50,805 bases of DNA from Streptomyces albidoflavus (GTDB lineage: Bacteria; Actinomycetota; Actinomycetes; Streptomycetales; Streptomycetaceae), in assembly GCF_000719955.1 (NCBI RefSeq), contig NZ_JOII01000037.1, forward strand, positions 1 through 50,805. Direction: 5' to 3'. Numbering within the stretch: position 1 is the stretch's first letter; each line of letters opens with the position of its first letter. Positions 7,770 to 16,478 of the stretch are shown here, piece after piece. The notes beneath the pieces were generated by a model that made no database searches, was not told the DNA's origin, and saw nothing but the letters and a program-made list of their open reading frames with translations. The position numbers and the translations under genes were made by a program.

Positions 7770-8937
7770 CGGGTACCTCCATCTCGATCGTGGTGCCCCT
7801 GCCGGGCTCCGCGTGCACGGTGAGGCGGCCGCCCACGCCGCCGGCCCGGTCCCGCATGGAGACCAGGCCCAGATGCCGTCCGGCTTCCCGGGTGGCGTCG
7901 GGGTCGAACCCGCTGCCGTCGTCGCGGACGGTCAGGACGGCGCCACTCCCCTTCTTCTCCAGGGCCACGTCGACGTGGGCGCCGCCGGAGTGGCGCAGCG
8001 CGTTGTGGAGCGCCTCCTGGGCGACCCGGAGCAGGGCCTCCTCCTGGGCGGCGGGGAGCGCGCGGACGCCGGTCGAGGTGAAGGTGACGCGGGCGGCGTG
8101 GGCCCGGTCGAGGACCTGGACCTGGGTGCGCAGGGTGGCAACGAGGCCGTCCTCGTCGAGGGCGGCGGGGCGCAGCTCGACGACGGCGGCGCGGAGTTCC
8201 TCGGCGGCCTCGGCGGCCAGCGCGGCGACCTGGTGCAGCTCCTCCTTGGCGCGGTGCGGGTCGCGGTCGACCAGGGCGGTCGCGGCCTGGGCGGTGAGGC
8301 GGAGCGAGAAGAGCTTCTGGCTGACGGCGTCGTGGAGCTCGTGGGCGAGGCGGGAGCGTTCCTCGGCGATGGTCAGCTCGCGGCTGCGCTCGTAGAGGCG
8401 GGCGTTGGTGAGGGCGATGGCGGCGTGCTGGGCGAGGATCGACAGAAGTTCCTCGTCGGCCTCGGTGAAGCCGCAGCTGCCCTCGGGCTTGGGGCAGCGC
8501 TTGTTGGCGAGGTAGAGGGCGCCGATGGTGCGGTCGCCGTCGCGGATGGGCAGGCCCAGGAAGTCGGACATCTCCGGGTGGGCGTCGGGCCAGCCACCGA
8601 AGCGGGGGTCCTCGCGGACGTCGGCGAGGCGTTGCGGGTGGTCGTCGTGGAGCATCGCGGCGAGGATGCCGTGCTGGCGCGGGAGCGGCCCGATCGCCTT
8701 CCACTGGGCGTCGCTGACGCCGTCCACCACGAACTGGGCGAAGCCGCCATGGTCGTCGGGGACGCCGAGGGCGGCGTACTCGGCGTCGAGGAGTTCGCGG
8801 GCGGAGGCGACGATCGTCTTGAGGACGTCGCGGACCTCCAGGGGGCGGCTCATCGCGAGCAGCGCGGAACTCACCGCGAGGAGCCCGGCGCCGGACGGCC
8901 GGCCGCCGGTCCTGGCGGGGCTCGTGGGGTCGGTCAT
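7762..8937 (-). CDS. GAF-domain sensor histidine kinase (HisKA_3/NarL partner)
   Basis: A 391-residue cytoplasmic kinase. A GAF domain lies at about 30-185 with the motifs GLPIRDGDRTIGALYLANK. The dimerisation and phosphotransfer helix carries the HELHDAVSQ motif with phospho-acceptor His 202. The ATPase domain is at about 300-390 (N-box EALHNALRHS, G-box DDGSGFDPDA). No transmembrane segment is present, so it senses a cytoplasmic signal through GAF. The kinase is related to DevS/DosT-like GAF kinases, but with a single GAF. The ATG at 8937 starts the frame. It forms a two-gene operon with the overlapping response regulator. Confidence 0.93.
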   Translation of the reverse strand: MTDPTSPARTGGRPSGAGLLAVSSALLAMSRPLEVRDVLKTIVASARELLDAEYAALGVPDDHGGFAQFVVDGVSDAQWKAIGPLPRQHGILAAMLHDDHPQRLADVREDPRFGGWPDAHPEMSDFLGLPIRDGDRTIGALYLANKRCPKPEGSCGFTEADEELLSILAQHAAIALTNARLYERSRELTIAEERSRLAHELHDAVSQKLFSLRLTAQAATALVDRDPHRAKEELHQVAALAAEAAEELRAAVVELRPAALDEDGLVATLRTQVQVLDRAHAARVTFTSTGVRALPAAQEEALLRVAQEALHNALRHSGGAHVDVALEKKGSGAVLTVRDDGSGFDPDATREAGRHLGLVSMRDRAGGVGGRLTVHAEPGRGTTIEMEVPGG

Positions 8938-9211
8938 GCGGTCACGCTACCGGCGGGCGGGGGCGGGTGTATCGGTCCCGGGGTCCGGGTGGCCGGGGCC
9001 GTGGGCCTAGGCCCCGGCGGGGTGCGGCCTAGGGCGAAGTGCCCCGGGGGCGTGGGGCGGGTGGCGGAGGCGGTGACGGGCGTCACCTTCCTACGGTGGG
9101 CGGGCCGGTGACGGTGACGGCCCGTGAGGGGCCACTCACGTCGTGCCGCCGGCGCCGGGGCGCGGCCGGTGCCCCGCGACGCGAGAGACAACGAGGGACA
9201 AGGGGAGAGCC

Positions 9212-9931
9212 ATGCCGGTGGCGGTCGTCACAGGGGGTTCGAAGGGGCTGGGGCGGGCGCTGGCCCTGGCGCTGGCGGAGCGGGGCTGGTCGCTGGTGCT
9301 CACGGCGCGCGGTGCCGGGGAGCTGGCGGAGGCGGGGCGCGCCGCCGAGGGGCTGGGCGGCGTGGTGCGGACGGTGGCGGGGGACGTGGCCGACGCCGGG
9401 CACCGCGGTGCGGTGGTGGCGGCCGCGCGGGCGCTGGGCGGGGTGGATCTGCTGGTCAACAACGCCAGTGCGCTCGGGGCGTCCCCGCTGGTGGCCCTGG
9501 CCGGGCTGGACACGGCGGGGCTGCGGGAGGCGCTGGAGACCAATGTGGTGGCGGCGCACGGGCTGGTGCGCCAGGCGCTGCCGTTGCTGCGGGCGGCCCC
9601 GGCGGGCGCGGTGGTCTCGGTGAGTTCGGACGCGGCCGTGGAGGCGTACCCCACCTGGGGCGGGTACGGGGCGTCGAAGGCGGCACTGGACCACTGGTCG
9701 GCGGTGCTGGGGGTGGAGGAGCCGGGGCTGCGGGTGTGGGCGGTGGACCCGGGGGACCTGCGGACGGAGCTGTACCGGGCGGCGGTGCCGGACGACCCGG
9801 ACGAGGCGGGGCGGCCGGAGCCGGAGTCGGTCGTACCGGCGTTCCTGCGGCTGCTGGACGAGCGGCCGGCGAGCGGGCGGTACACGGCGGCGGCGCTGCT
9901 GGAGGCGGCGGTGGACGGGGCGGGCCGGTGA
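9212..9931 (+). CDS. SDR family NAD(P)-dependent oxidoreductase
   Basis: A 239-residue classical short-chain dehydrogenase: cofactor motif TGGSKGLG at 7-14, NNAS at 83-86, catalytic Ser 138/139, Tyr 152 and Lys 156. Substrate is unknown. ATG 9212 has GGGGAGA five bases upstream. Its TGA stop overlaps the GTG start of the next gene by four bases (GTGA), so the two products are translationally coupled. This suggests they share a pathway, although the partner looks like a tRNA-modification enzyme. Confidence 0.9.
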   Translation: MPVAVVTGGSKGLGRALALALAERGWSLVLTARGAGELAEAGRAAEGLGGVVRTVAGDVADAGHRGAVVAAARALGGVDLLVNNASALGASPLVALAGLDTAGLREALETNVVAAHGLVRQALPLLRAAPAGAVVSVSSDAAVEAYPTWGGYGASKAALDHWSAVLGVEEPGLRVWAVDPGDLRTELYRAAVPDDPDEAGRPEPESVVPAFLRLLDERPASGRYTAAALLEAAVDGAGR

Positions 9932-11025
9932 GCGCCCGGGCCGTGGTGGGCCGGGTGCCCGGGGAGCTGTCGGCGCGGGTGCCGGTGGAGGAGCGGGAGC
10001 CGGGCCGGGGGCGGGACGGGGTGCGGCTGCTGGTCTCGGCCGGGGAGCGGGAGCCGAGGGTGGGGTGGTTCACGGAGCTGCCCGGGCTGCTGCGGGCCGG
10101 GGACCTGCTGGTGGTCAACACCTCGGCCACGCTGCCCGCGGCGGCCGACGGGCGCCTCGGCGGTGAGCCGGTGGTCGTCCACTTCTCCACGCGTGCGGAC
10201 GGGACGGGACCCGGCGAGCGGTGGGCGGTCGAGCTGCGCTCGCCGGACGGGCGCGGGACGACGGTGCCGCGCCCCGGGGGTCCCGCCGGGGCCGTGGTGA
10301 CGCTGGCGGACGGGGCGCGGCTGGAGCTGGTGGAGCCGCTGGCTCCGGGGGCCGAGCGGCTGTGGTGGGCGCGGGCCGGGGGGTTCGGGGCGGCCGACGG
10401 GTCCGGGTCGGCGGTGGTGGCGTGGCTGCGCCGGCACGGGCGGCCGATCCGGTACGCGTACACGGAGCGGGACCAGCCCCTCGCGGCGTACCGGACGGTC
10501 TTCGCGGCGGCCGGGGAGGACGGCGGCGGTTCGGCGGAGATGCCGAGCGCGGGCCGCCCGTTCACCGCGCGGACGGTCACGGAGCTGCTCCGGGCCGGGG
10601 TGCAGTTCGCGCCGGTGACGCTGCACACCGGGGTGGCCTCGGCGGAGGCGCACGAGCCGCCCTACCCCGAGCGGTACACGGTGTCGCCGCACGCGGCATG
10701 GCTGGTCAACGCGGTACGGGCCGGGGGCGGGCGGGTGATCGCGGTGGGCACGACGGCGGTGCGGGCGCTGGAGTCGGCGGTGGGCCCGGACGGGCGGGTG
10801 CGGGCCGCCTCCGGCTGGACGGGCCTGGTGGTGACCCCCGAGCGCGGGGTGCGCGTCGTGGACGGCCTGCTGACCGGCCTGCACGAACCGGAGGCCTCGC
10901 ACCTGCTGATGCTGGAGGCGGTCGCGGGGGCGGCGGCCGTGGAGCGCGGCTACGCGGCGGCGGTACGGGCCCGGCTGCTGTGGCACGAGTTCGGGGACGT
11001 GCACCTGCTGACGCGGAGGGGGTGA
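9928..11025 (+). CDS. QueA-like S-adenosylmethionine:tRNA ribosyltransferase-isomerase (divergent)
   Basis: A 365-residue member of the QueA superfamily, whose canonical enzyme moves the ribosyl part of SAM onto 7-aminomethyl-deazaguanine in tRNA to give epoxyqueuosine. Recognisable: NTSATLPA at 64-71 (canonical NDTRVIPA), AAYRTVFA near 186-193, PSAGRPFT at 206-213 (canonical TAGLHFT), then RVIAVGTTAVRALES and LLTGLHEPEASHLLMLEA. Several normally invariant positions differ, so substrate specificity may have changed. GTG at 9928 overlaps the SDR stop. No queC/D/E/F/G or tgt gene is in the window. The family is reasonably sure; a queuosine role is doubtful. Confidence 0.82.
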   Translation: MSARAVVGRVPGELSARVPVEEREPGRGRDGVRLLVSAGEREPRVGWFTELPGLLRAGDLLVVNTSATLPAAADGRLGGEPVVVHFSTRADGTGPGERWAVELRSPDGRGTTVPRPGGPAGAVVTLADGARLELVEPLAPGAERLWWARAGGFGAADGSGSAVVAWLRRHGRPIRYAYTERDQPLAAYRTVFAAAGEDGGGSAEMPSAGRPFTARTVTELLRAGVQFAPVTLHTGVASAEAHEPPYPERYTVSPHAAWLVNAVRAGGGRVIAVGTTAVRALESAVGPDGRVRAASGWTGLVVTPERGVRVVDGLLTGLHEPEASHLLMLEAVAGAAAVERGYAAAVRARLLWHEFGDVHLLTRRG

Positions 11026-11481
11026 GGGGCGGAGGCGCCGGAGGAGAGGGGCGGGCATGGGGCCGTGGGTCCTGGGCAGGCGCGGGACAGGACGGTTCAG
11101 ACCCTGCGGAAACGCCCACTCCTCCGGAACTCCCTCGAAATCGGTCACGGAATGCGTTGCAGTGGCAACGGAGCGCGAGATCGAGGGGGGTGCCCTGTGA
11201 GGCCCGGCATAGGGCCCAGGTCACGTACGAAGCCGGTTAGTGGACCCGAAAAGCCTGGTTTGGCGAGGCGTAAAAGGGACAAGCGAGGAGTCTTCGCGTC
11301 CGGCGTCCACTATCCGGCTTCGTACGTCACATGATTGCCACGCATTTTTGCGGCCGCTAACAATGGCTCACGTCGCTCGGCGCTGCGACGGGCCAACCGC
11401 CCCGCAGCGTTAGTGCCGGAACATCGCAACTGTCCCCGCCGAGCCGAGAGCGACCTCCGCTACACGAAGAGGTCCTTCCCC
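11026..11481. other. 456-base non-coding leader region with a long inverted repeat
   Basis: No coding frame here has support. The stretch holds a small hairpin (GTTGC/GCAAC near 11158-11171), the large inverted repeat 11223-11327, and a second structured part at about 11350-11430. There GGC..CTAAC and GTTAG.GCC segments could pair around an inner CGTCGC/GCGACG hairpin. It precedes the transglycosylase-like gene and looks like a structured 5' leader or promoter region. I could not find the conserved cores of the c-di-AMP (ydaO) riboswitch. Confidence 0.5.
11223..11327. repeat. 23-base-pair near-perfect inverted repeat
   Basis: Left arm 11223-11245 and right arm 11305-11327 are reverse complements with one mismatch in 23 positions. 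They enclose 59 bases. There is no transposase ORF and no obvious target duplication. As RNA it would form a very stable stem. Confidence 0.85.
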
Positions 11482-12204
11482 ATGACGCAGTCCCGCATTC
11501 TCGGTCTGAACACGCTGACCCGAAACCAGAAGATCACCATCGGTGGTGTCGCCACCGCAGGCATCGCCGCCCTGACGGTCTCCCTCGTTCCGGGCTCGTC
11601 CTCGACCGGGATCGAGCCTGTCGCCGCCTCCCACTCCGCCGTGGCCCCCGCGTGGTCGACCGCCAAGCAGTGGGAGCAGAGCTCCGAGCTGAGCGACCAC
11701 GTCGCCCAGCAGCAGGTCGTCGCCTACCAGGGCGCGAAGTCCGCCGCCGCCGAGGCCAAGAAGGCCGAGGCCGCGAAGAAGGCCGAAGCCGTCAAGAAGG
11801 CCGAGGCCGAGAAGCAGGCCGCCAACGAGCGCAAGGCCGAGGAGTCGGCCAGCCGCTCCGCCGAGCGCTCGAAGCCGGCCTACGCCAACAACCTCGACGG
11901 CTGGATCAACGAGGCCCTCGACATCATGAAGGACAAGGGCATCCCCGGGTCCTACGAGGGTCTGCACCGCAACATCATGCGTGAGTCGTCGGGCAACCCG
12001 AACGCGATCAACAACTGGGACATCAACGCCATCAACGGCGTCCCGTCCAAGGGTCTGCTCCAGGTCATCCAGCCGACCTTCGACGCCTACCACGTCGCCG
12101 GCACCAAGCACGACCTGTACGACCCGGTCGCCAACATCACCGCCGCGGCCAACTACGCGGCCGACCGTTACGGCACCATCGACAACGTCGACAGCGCGTA
12201 CTGA
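11482..12204 (+). CDS. Secreted transglycosylase SLT-domain protein
   Basis: A 240-residue exported muralytic-type protein. An N-terminal hydrophobic segment lies at about 17-37 (export signal or anchor). An Ala/Lys/Glu helical stretch at about 84-130 is probably an extended or coiled-coil spacer. The SLT fold follows at about 145-240, with catalytic Glu 168 in IMRESSGNP, GLLQVIQPTF at 191-200 and AAANYAADRYG near the end. It is similar to the Streptomyces SLT proteins studied for germination and sporulation. ATG 11482 follows AGAGG nine bases upstream and precedes the signal region. The long structured leader suggests post-transcriptional control. Followed by a perfect terminator palindrome. 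Confidence 0.88.
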   Translation: MTQSRILGLNTLTRNQKITIGGVATAGIAALTVSLVPGSSSTGIEPVAASHSAVAPAWSTAKQWEQSSELSDHVAQQQVVAYQGAKSAAAEAKKAEAAKKAEAVKKAEAEKQAANERKAEESASRSAERSKPAYANNLDGWINEALDIMKDKGIPGSYEGLHRNIMRESSGNPNAINNWDINAINGVPSKGLLQVIQPTFDAYHVAGTKHDLYDPVANITAAANYAADRYGTIDNVDSAY

Positions 12205-12249
12205 TCGAAACCTCTCGCGGAGGTGTGTTCCGCACACGAGGACAGCAGT

Positions 12250-12280
12250 GAGGGCGGCACCCGGACCGGGTGCCGCCCTC
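12250..12280. terminator. Perfect palindromic terminator
   Basis: GAGGGCGGCACCCGG pairs perfectly with its complement around a single central base, between two convergent genes. Confidence 0.85.
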
Positions 12281-12302
12281 GCGGCGTGTCAGCGGCGCCG
12301 GG

Positions 12303-14867
12303 TCAGTTGCGCATGACCTCGGGCTCGTGGCGGCGCAGCAGCCGGGCCACGGCGAAGCCGCAGATGGCGGCCATCACCAGGAGCACGGCGACGTTGATCC
12401 CCCACTGGGCGACCGTGGACTCCCAGAGCGGGTCGAGGTCGGTCGGGTTCTCGCGGTCCCACGGCGGCATGAGGTGGGCGAGGTCCAGGGTGGTGGCCGC
12501 ACCGGCCATCGCCCAGCGCGAGGGCATCAGCCAGGCGACCTGCTCCAGGCCCGGCGAACCGAAGACCTTGAAGAGGACGCCGGTGAAGACGACCTGGACG
12601 ATCGCGAACATGACCAGCAGCGGCATGGTCTTCTCGGAGGTCTTGACCAGCGAGGAGATGACCAGGCCGAACATCATCGACGTGAAGCCCAGCGCGATGA
12701 CGACCAGGCACAGCTCGAGGGCCGGCGGCATCATCAGGCCCTCTTCGGGCAGCTCGCGCGGGATGAAGCCGATGGCGCAGATGATGACGCCCTGCACCGC
12801 GGTGATCACGCCGAGGACGATGACCTTCGACATCAGGTACGCCGAGCGGGAGAGGCCGGTGGCCCGTTCCCGTTCGTAGATGACGCGTTCCTTGATCAGC
12901 TCGCGGACCGAGTTGGCGGCGCCGGAGAAGCACATGCCGACCATGATGATGAGCATGATCGTTCCGGCGGTGCTGTTGAAGGTCGCCGGCGGGGTCGGCG
13001 GGGCCAGGCCGAAGTCGGCCGGGATCACCGTGGAGACCACGCCGAGCACGGCCGGCAGGGCCAGCATCAGCCCCATGAACCCCTTGTCGGAGGCGATCAC
13101 CGAGGCGTATCTGCGGATCAGCGTCATCAGCTGGGAGCCCCACGCCTGCGGCTTGGGCGGGCGGATCGACTCGGCGGGCGGGACCGCGCTGGGCTGCGAG
13201 GCGACGGCGTCGATGTCGGCCGCGTACATCTGGAAGTGCTGCGAGCCCTTCCAGCGGCCCGCCCAGTCGTAGTCGCGGTAGTTCTCGAAGGCGGAGAAGA
13301 CGTCGGCCCAGGTCTGGTAGCCGAAGAAGTTCAGCGCCTCCTCGGGCGGGCCGAAGTACGCCACGGAGCCGCCCGGCGCCATCACCAGGAGCTTGTCGCA
13401 GAGAGCCAGCTCGGCCACCGAGTGGGTGACGACCAGCACGGTGCGGCCGTCGTCGGCGAGGCCGCGCAGCAGCTGCATGACGTCGCGGTCCATGCCCGGG
13501 TCGAGGCCGGAGGTCGGCTCGTCGAGGAAGATCAGGGAGGGCTTGGTCAGCAGCTCCAGGGCGACCGAGACGCGCTTGCGCTGGCCGCCGGAGAGGGAGG
13601 TGACCTTCTTCTCCTTGTGGATGTCGAGCTTCAGCTCGCCGAGGACCTCGTCGATCCGGGACTGCCGCTCGGCCTCCGTGGTGTCCGCGGGGAAGCGGAG
13701 CTTGGCCGCGTACTTGAGGGCCTTCTTGACGGTCAGCTCCTTGTGCAGGATGTCGTCCTGCGGGACCAGACCGATGCGCTGCCGCAGCTCGGCGAACTGC
13801 TTGTAGAGGTTCCGGTTGTCGTAGAGGACGTCGCCCTGGTCGGCGGGGCGGTAGCCGGTGAGCGCCTTGAGCAGCGTCGACTTGCCGGAGCCGGAGGGGC
13901 CGATCACCGCGATGACCGACTTCTCCGGGACGCCGAAGGTGACGTCCTTGAGGATCTGCTTGCCGCCGTCGACGGTGACCGTGAGGTGGCGGGCGGAGAA
14001 GGAGACCTCGCCGGTGTCGACGAACTCCTCCAGCCGGTCCCCCACCAGCCGGAAGGTCGAGTGGCCGACACCGACGATGTCGTTCGGCCCGATCAGCGCG
14101 GTGCCCGACTTCGGTATCGGCTGGCCGTTGAGGTACGTGCCGTTGTGCGAGCCGAGGTCGCGCAGCTCGAACCGGCCGTCGGGCGTCGCGGTGAACTCCG
14201 CGTGCAGCCGCGAGACCTGGAGGTCGGAGACGACCAGCTCGTTCTCCAGCGCACGGCCGATCCGCATCTTGCGGCCCAGGGCGACCTGGTGGAACGTGGT
14301 CGGGCTGCGGTCGCCGTGGACCGGCCCGCCGCCCTGCTGCTGCCCGCCCTGCGGCGGCACCTGCGCCTGCGCCGCGTGGCCCTGGTGGGGCACCTGCTGC
14401 TGCGGCTGCTGGTGCTGCTGCCACTCCTGCTGCGCGTACTGCTGCTGGGCGTACGGGTCCTGCGCGTACGGCGCGGGCGCGGGCTGCTGCTCGGGCGCCG
14501 GGGCCTGAGCCGCCCAGCCTCCCGCCTGCTGCTGCGCGGGCGCCTGCTGCTGTGCCTGCGGTGCGGCCGCCTGCGTGGCGGCGCTGAGGTTCAGGCGCGG
14601 TCCGTCGGTGGCGTTGCCGAGATTGACGGCCGAGCCGGGACCGATCTCCTGCTGCTGGACGCGGCGCCCTTCGACGAAGGTGCCGTTGGTGGAGCCGTGG
14701 TCCTCGATGACCCAGCTGCCGCCCCTCCAGCTGATCGACGCGTGCCGCCAGGAGACCCTGGCGTCGTCGAGTGCGATATCCCCTTGCGGATCACGTCCGA
14801 GGGTGTATGGCCGGGACGCGTCGAGCGTCCAGGTCCGTCCGTTCACTTCCAGTACGAGTTCCGGCAC
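12303..14867 (-). CDS. Double-FHA ABC transporter with fused ATPase and ABC-2 permease
   Basis: An 854-residue ABCG-like half transporter. FHA 1 is at about 20-80 (GRD, RHAS, GSTNGTF). A Gln/Pro/Ala-rich linker spans about 100-190. FHA 2 is at about 200-275 (RIGR, SRLHA, GSHNGTY). The ATPase spans about 290-530 (Walker A GPSGSGKST at 323-331, LSGGQRKR at 425-432, Walker B SLIFLDE at 444-450). A C-terminal ABC-2 domain has about six membrane segments from residue 605. FHA domains bind phosphothreonine, so activity is probably tied to Ser/Thr kinases (known for mycobacterial Rv1747 of the same architecture). Substrate is unknown. The GTG start at 14867 precedes the FHA 1 strand directly. Confidence 0.93.
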   Translation of the reverse strand: MPELVLEVNGRTWTLDASRPYTLGRDPQGDIALDDARVSWRHASISWRGGSWVIEDHGSTNGTFVEGRRVQQQEIGPGSAVNLGNATDGPRLNLSAATQAAAPQAQQQAPAQQQAGGWAAQAPAPEQQPAPAPYAQDPYAQQQYAQQEWQQHQQPQQQVPHQGHAAQAQVPPQGGQQQGGGPVHGDRSPTTFHQVALGRKMRIGRALENELVVSDLQVSRLHAEFTATPDGRFELRDLGSHNGTYLNGQPIPKSGTALIGPNDIVGVGHSTFRLVGDRLEEFVDTGEVSFSARHLTVTVDGGKQILKDVTFGVPEKSVIAVIGPSGSGKSTLLKALTGYRPADQGDVLYDNRNLYKQFAELRQRIGLVPQDDILHKELTVKKALKYAAKLRFPADTTEAERQSRIDEVLGELKLDIHKEKKVTSLSGGQRKRVSVALELLTKPSLIFLDEPTSGLDPGMDRDVMQLLRGLADDGRTVLVVTHSVAELALCDKLLVMAPGGSVAYFGPPEEALNFFGYQTWADVFSAFENYRDYDWAGRWKGSQHFQMYAADIDAVASQPSAVPPAESIRPPKPQAWGSQLMTLIRRYASVIASDKGFMGLMLALPAVLGVVSTVIPADFGLAPPTPPATFNSTAGTIMLIIMVGMCFSGAANSVRELIKERVIYERERATGLSRSAYLMSKVIVLGVITAVQGVIICAIGFIPRELPEEGLMMPPALELCLVVIALGFTSMMFGLVISSLVKTSEKTMPLLVMFAIVQVVFTGVLFKVFGSPGLEQVAWLMPSRWAMAGAATTLDLAHLMPPWDRENPTDLDPLWESTVAQWGINVAVLLVMAAICGFAVARLLRRHEPEVMRN

Positions 14868-15156
14868 TCCAGCCCCACTGAGTTGTCCCCCGATTAGCCC
14901 CCGTGGACGGGGAGTCTGAGGATGTCGAACATCGAGGCCGAACTATTCCAGGCCGGGCCCCAAGACCGAAAGTCGGGCCGCGGTGAAGACCTCGTGGCCG
15001 GGCCCGCGTTCGCCTCGCGCACGCCGGGCAAACAGCCCCGAAGCGGAGCATCGGCCCCACCGGCGGGAGCCGGTTTTCGGCCACCGGGCACCGCGCTGTC
15101 CACTCCTCGGCCTCGGGGACCGCGCGGTGCGGAAGCCGGATACGGTGGGACGCACC

Positions 15157-16386
15157 ATGAGCGCATCGCAGCCCCCAGAGACCAACGGCGCACCGGCCGC
15201 CGACGTCCCCACTCTGCTCGTCAAGATCTTCGGCAAGGACCGGCCGGGCATCACCGCGGGCCTGTTCGACACACTCGCGGCCTTCTCCGTCGACGTGGTC
15301 GACATCGAGCAGGTCGTGACCCGGGGGCGCATCGTGCTGTGCGCCCTGGTGACGGAGCCGGCGGGGGTGAGCGAGGGAGAGCTGCGGGCGACCGTGCACG
15401 GCTGGGCCGAGTCGCTGAAGCTCCAGGCCGAGATCATCTCCGGTACGGGCGACAACCGGCCGCGCGGCGTCGGCCGCTCCCACGTCACCGTCCTCGGCAA
15501 CCCGCTGACCTCCGAGTCGGCCGCCGCCATAGCGGCCCGGATCACCGAGACCGGCGGCAACATCGACCGCATCTTCCGGCTCGCCAAGTACCCCGTGACG
15601 GCCGTGGAGTTCGCCGTCTCCGGCGCGGAGACCGAGGCGCTGCGGACCGCGCTGGCCACCCAGGCGGCGGCGCTCGGTGTGGACGTCGCCGTGATGGCCT
15701 CCGGCCTCGGGCGCCGCGCGCAGCGGCTGGTGGTGATGGACGTCGACTCCACGCTGATCCAGGACGAGGTCATCGAGCTGTTCGCGGCCCACGCCGGGTG
15801 CGAGGAGCAGGTGGCCGAGGTGACGGCCGCGGCGATGCGCGGCGAGCTGGACTTCGAGCAGTCGCTGCACGCCCGGGTGGCGCTGCTGGCGGGGCTCGAC
15901 GCCTCCGTGATCGAGAAGGTGCGCGGCGAGGTGCGGCTGACGCCCGGCGCCCGCACGCTGATCCGCACGCTGAAGCGGCTCGGCTACCAGGTCGGGGTGG
16001 TCTCCGGCGGCTTCACCCAGGTCACCGACGACCTCAAGGAACGGCTCGGGCTGGACTTCGCCCAGGCCAACACCTTGGAGATCGTCGACGGGAAGCTGAC
16101 CGGCCGGGTCACCGGGGAGATCGTGGACCGGGCGGGCAAGGCGCGGCTGCTGCGCCGGTTCGCGGCCGAGGCGGGGCTGCCGCTCAACCAGACGGTGGCG
16201 ATCGGGGACGGCGCCAACGACCTCGACATGCTGAACGCGGCCGGCCTCGGCGTGGCCTTCAACGCCAAGCCGGTGGTCCGCGAGGCCGCCCACACCGCGG
16301 TCAACGTGCCCTTCCTGGACACCGTGCTGTACCTGCTGGGCATCACCCGCGAGGAGGTCGAGGCGGCCGACGCCCTCGACTCCTGA
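15157..16386 (+). CDS. serB: Phosphoserine phosphatase SerB
   Basis: A 409-residue enzyme for the last step of serine synthesis (phosphoserine to serine). Two N-terminal ACT-type domains (about 18-95 and 108-180) probably sense serine. They precede a HAD phosphatase core with DVDST at 195-199 (nucleophile Asp 195, acid/base Asp 197), SGGFT at about 294-298 and GDGANDLDM near 362-370. This ACT-ACT-HAD order is the usual actinobacterial SerB. ATG 15157 is the first start near the ACT domain. It is divergent from the FHA-ABC gene across 289 non-coding bases that must hold both promoters, though I could not fix them. Ends in a strong terminator. Confidence 0.95.
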   Translation: MSASQPPETNGAPAADVPTLLVKIFGKDRPGITAGLFDTLAAFSVDVVDIEQVVTRGRIVLCALVTEPAGVSEGELRATVHGWAESLKLQAEIISGTGDNRPRGVGRSHVTVLGNPLTSESAAAIAARITETGGNIDRIFRLAKYPVTAVEFAVSGAETEALRTALATQAAALGVDVAVMASGLGRRAQRLVVMDVDSTLIQDEVIELFAAHAGCEEQVAEVTAAAMRGELDFEQSLHARVALLAGLDASVIEKVRGEVRLTPGARTLIRTLKRLGYQVGVVSGGFTQVTDDLKERLGLDFAQANTLEIVDGKLTGRVTGEIVDRAGKARLLRRFAAEAGLPLNQTVAIGDGANDLDMLNAAGLGVAFNAKPVVREAAHTAVNVPFLDTVLYLLGITREEVEAADALDS

Positions 16387-16407
16387 CCAGCCTCCCGCCG
16401 CACGCTT

Positions 16408-16456
16408 ACGCGCCATGGGCCGGCCCCCCGAGGAGGGGGACCGGCCCATGGCGCGT
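16408..16456. terminator. Bidirectional terminator after serB
   Basis: ACGCGCCATGGGCCGG and its exact complement form a 16-base-pair stem between convergent genes. Confidence 0.82.
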
Positions 16457-16478
16457 ACCGGGGTCCGTGCCGGGCGGG

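Noticed and set aside
11223..11327. Insertion sequence or MITE
   Set aside because: No transposase, no target-site duplication, and only one copy in the window; a structured leader is simpler.
11026..11481. c-di-AMP (ydaO) riboswitch ahead of the transglycosylase gene
   Set aside because: The gene type fits, but the conserved GGGGGACC, GGGGUGAAU and CAGCUAACC cores are not present in order.
12270..14897. Long open frame opposite the FHA-ABC gene
   Set aside because: It is the GC-driven antisense shadow of a well-supported gene: low-complexity composition and no recognisable motif.
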